This document shows, in pieces, positions 6,284 through 6,452 of a DNA stretch of 6,452 nucleotides. The notes under the pieces were generated by a model, which made no database searches, had not been told where the DNA came from, and saw nothing but the letters and a program-made list of their open reading frames with translations. Both the position numbers and the translations under genes were made by a program. Position 1 is the stretch's first letter; each line of letters starts with the position of its first letter. This DNA is from an uncultured Ruminococcus sp. (GTDB taxonomy: Bacteria > Bacillota > Clostridia > Oscillospirales > Ruminococcaceae): contig CAMWGS010000116.1 of the NCBI GenBank assembly GCA_947173865.1, positions 1 through 6,452 on the forward strand, written 5' to 3'.

Positions 6284-6306
6284 AATCCTTTACAGATTTT
6301 CATTTT

Positions 6307-6335
6307 ATTATACCATACTTTGACTAAAATTTCAA
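6307..6335 (-). promoter_or_regulatory. SigA-type promoter of the c-di-GMP phosphodiesterase gene
   Basis: Minus strand TTGAAA (6335-6330), 17-bp spacer, TATAAT (6312-6307). The -10 is perfect and the -35 matches at 5 of 6 positions. Predicted start is near 6300. Confidence 0.8.
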
Positions 6336-6421
6336 CCCTGTTCACCATGTTTGAAAAAAATTGTTAATTTTAAACATATTTTACACCTATAATTTGACGT
6401 TCATATTCTTTTGCCGTATTC

Positions 6422-6450
6422 TTTACAAAAATCTCACATTATGTTATAAT
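6422..6450 (+). promoter_or_regulatory. Strong divergent promoter reading out of the right edge
   Basis: Plus strand TTTACA (6422-6427), 17-bp spacer, TATAAT (6445-6450), with TG before the -10 element (TGTTATAAT, extended -10). Predicted start falls just beyond the window, so a + strand gene probably begins there. A second, weaker + strand match (TTGACG at 6394-6399, 17-bp spacer, TATTCT at 6417-6422) lies upstream. The 197 bp between the EAL start codon and the edge hold no gene I can support. Confidence 0.7.
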
Positions 6451-6452
6451 AG

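Noticed and set aside
6256..6300. c-di-GMP riboswitch in front of the phosphodiesterase gene
   Set aside because: The predicted leader is about 45 nt, far shorter than class I or II c-di-GMP aptamers, and no aptamer-like pairing was seen.
1..6452. CRISPR array, insertion sequence, tRNA or phage genes
   Set aside because: No spaced direct repeats, transposase-like protein, tRNA-like cloverleaf or phage structural gene was found on reading either strand.

Overview
The window looks like chromosomal DNA of a low-GC Gram-positive bacterium, most likely a Clostridia member of the Ruminococcus/Oscillospiraceae kind. This rests on AT-rich sequence, strong AGGAGG-type ribosome binding sites, SigA-type promoters with 17-bp spacers, and the families present. 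The genus is an inference. No rRNA, tRNA, CRISPR array, insertion sequence or phage gene was seen.

Layout from left to right. At 2-1015 (+) lies the 3' part of a gene that enters from outside the window and encodes an acidic protein I do not recognise, with a charged helical tail. A strong inverted repeat at 1061-1098 sits between it and the converging gene at 1111-2433 (-), a one-chain threonine/serine exporter (ThrE-like) with its own promoter at 2468-2496. At 2545-4445 (-) is a tight three-gene operon: a regulator fusing an XRE-type helix-turn-helix to an AbrB/SpoVT-type domain, then an ABC transporter ATPase and its ABC-2 type permease. The regulator follows a perfect consensus promoter (TTGACA-17-TATAAT) with palindromic candidate operator sequence just upstream. 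At 4606-6255 (-) is a PAS-GGDEF-EAL protein, predicted to be a cytoplasmic c-di-GMP phosphodiesterase because its EAL residues are intact and its GGDEF motif is ruined. It has its own promoter, a leader hairpin abutting the ribosome binding site, and a good terminator. A strong + strand promoter at 6422-6450 points out of the right edge, implying a divergent gene just beyond it.

How they work together. The regulator and ABC genes form one unit, in which the regulator probably controls its own operon, and the transporter probably exports a small molecule, peptide or drug; the substrate cannot be read from sequence. The exporter and the c-di-GMP enzyme each look like separate transcription units, and nothing links them functionally to the ABC operon beyond shared strand. 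I found no convincing evidence of a new system. The points most worth a second look are the unrecognised left-edge gene, the regulator with two DNA-binding domains and its promoter architecture, and the PDE with a degenerate GGDEF domain.
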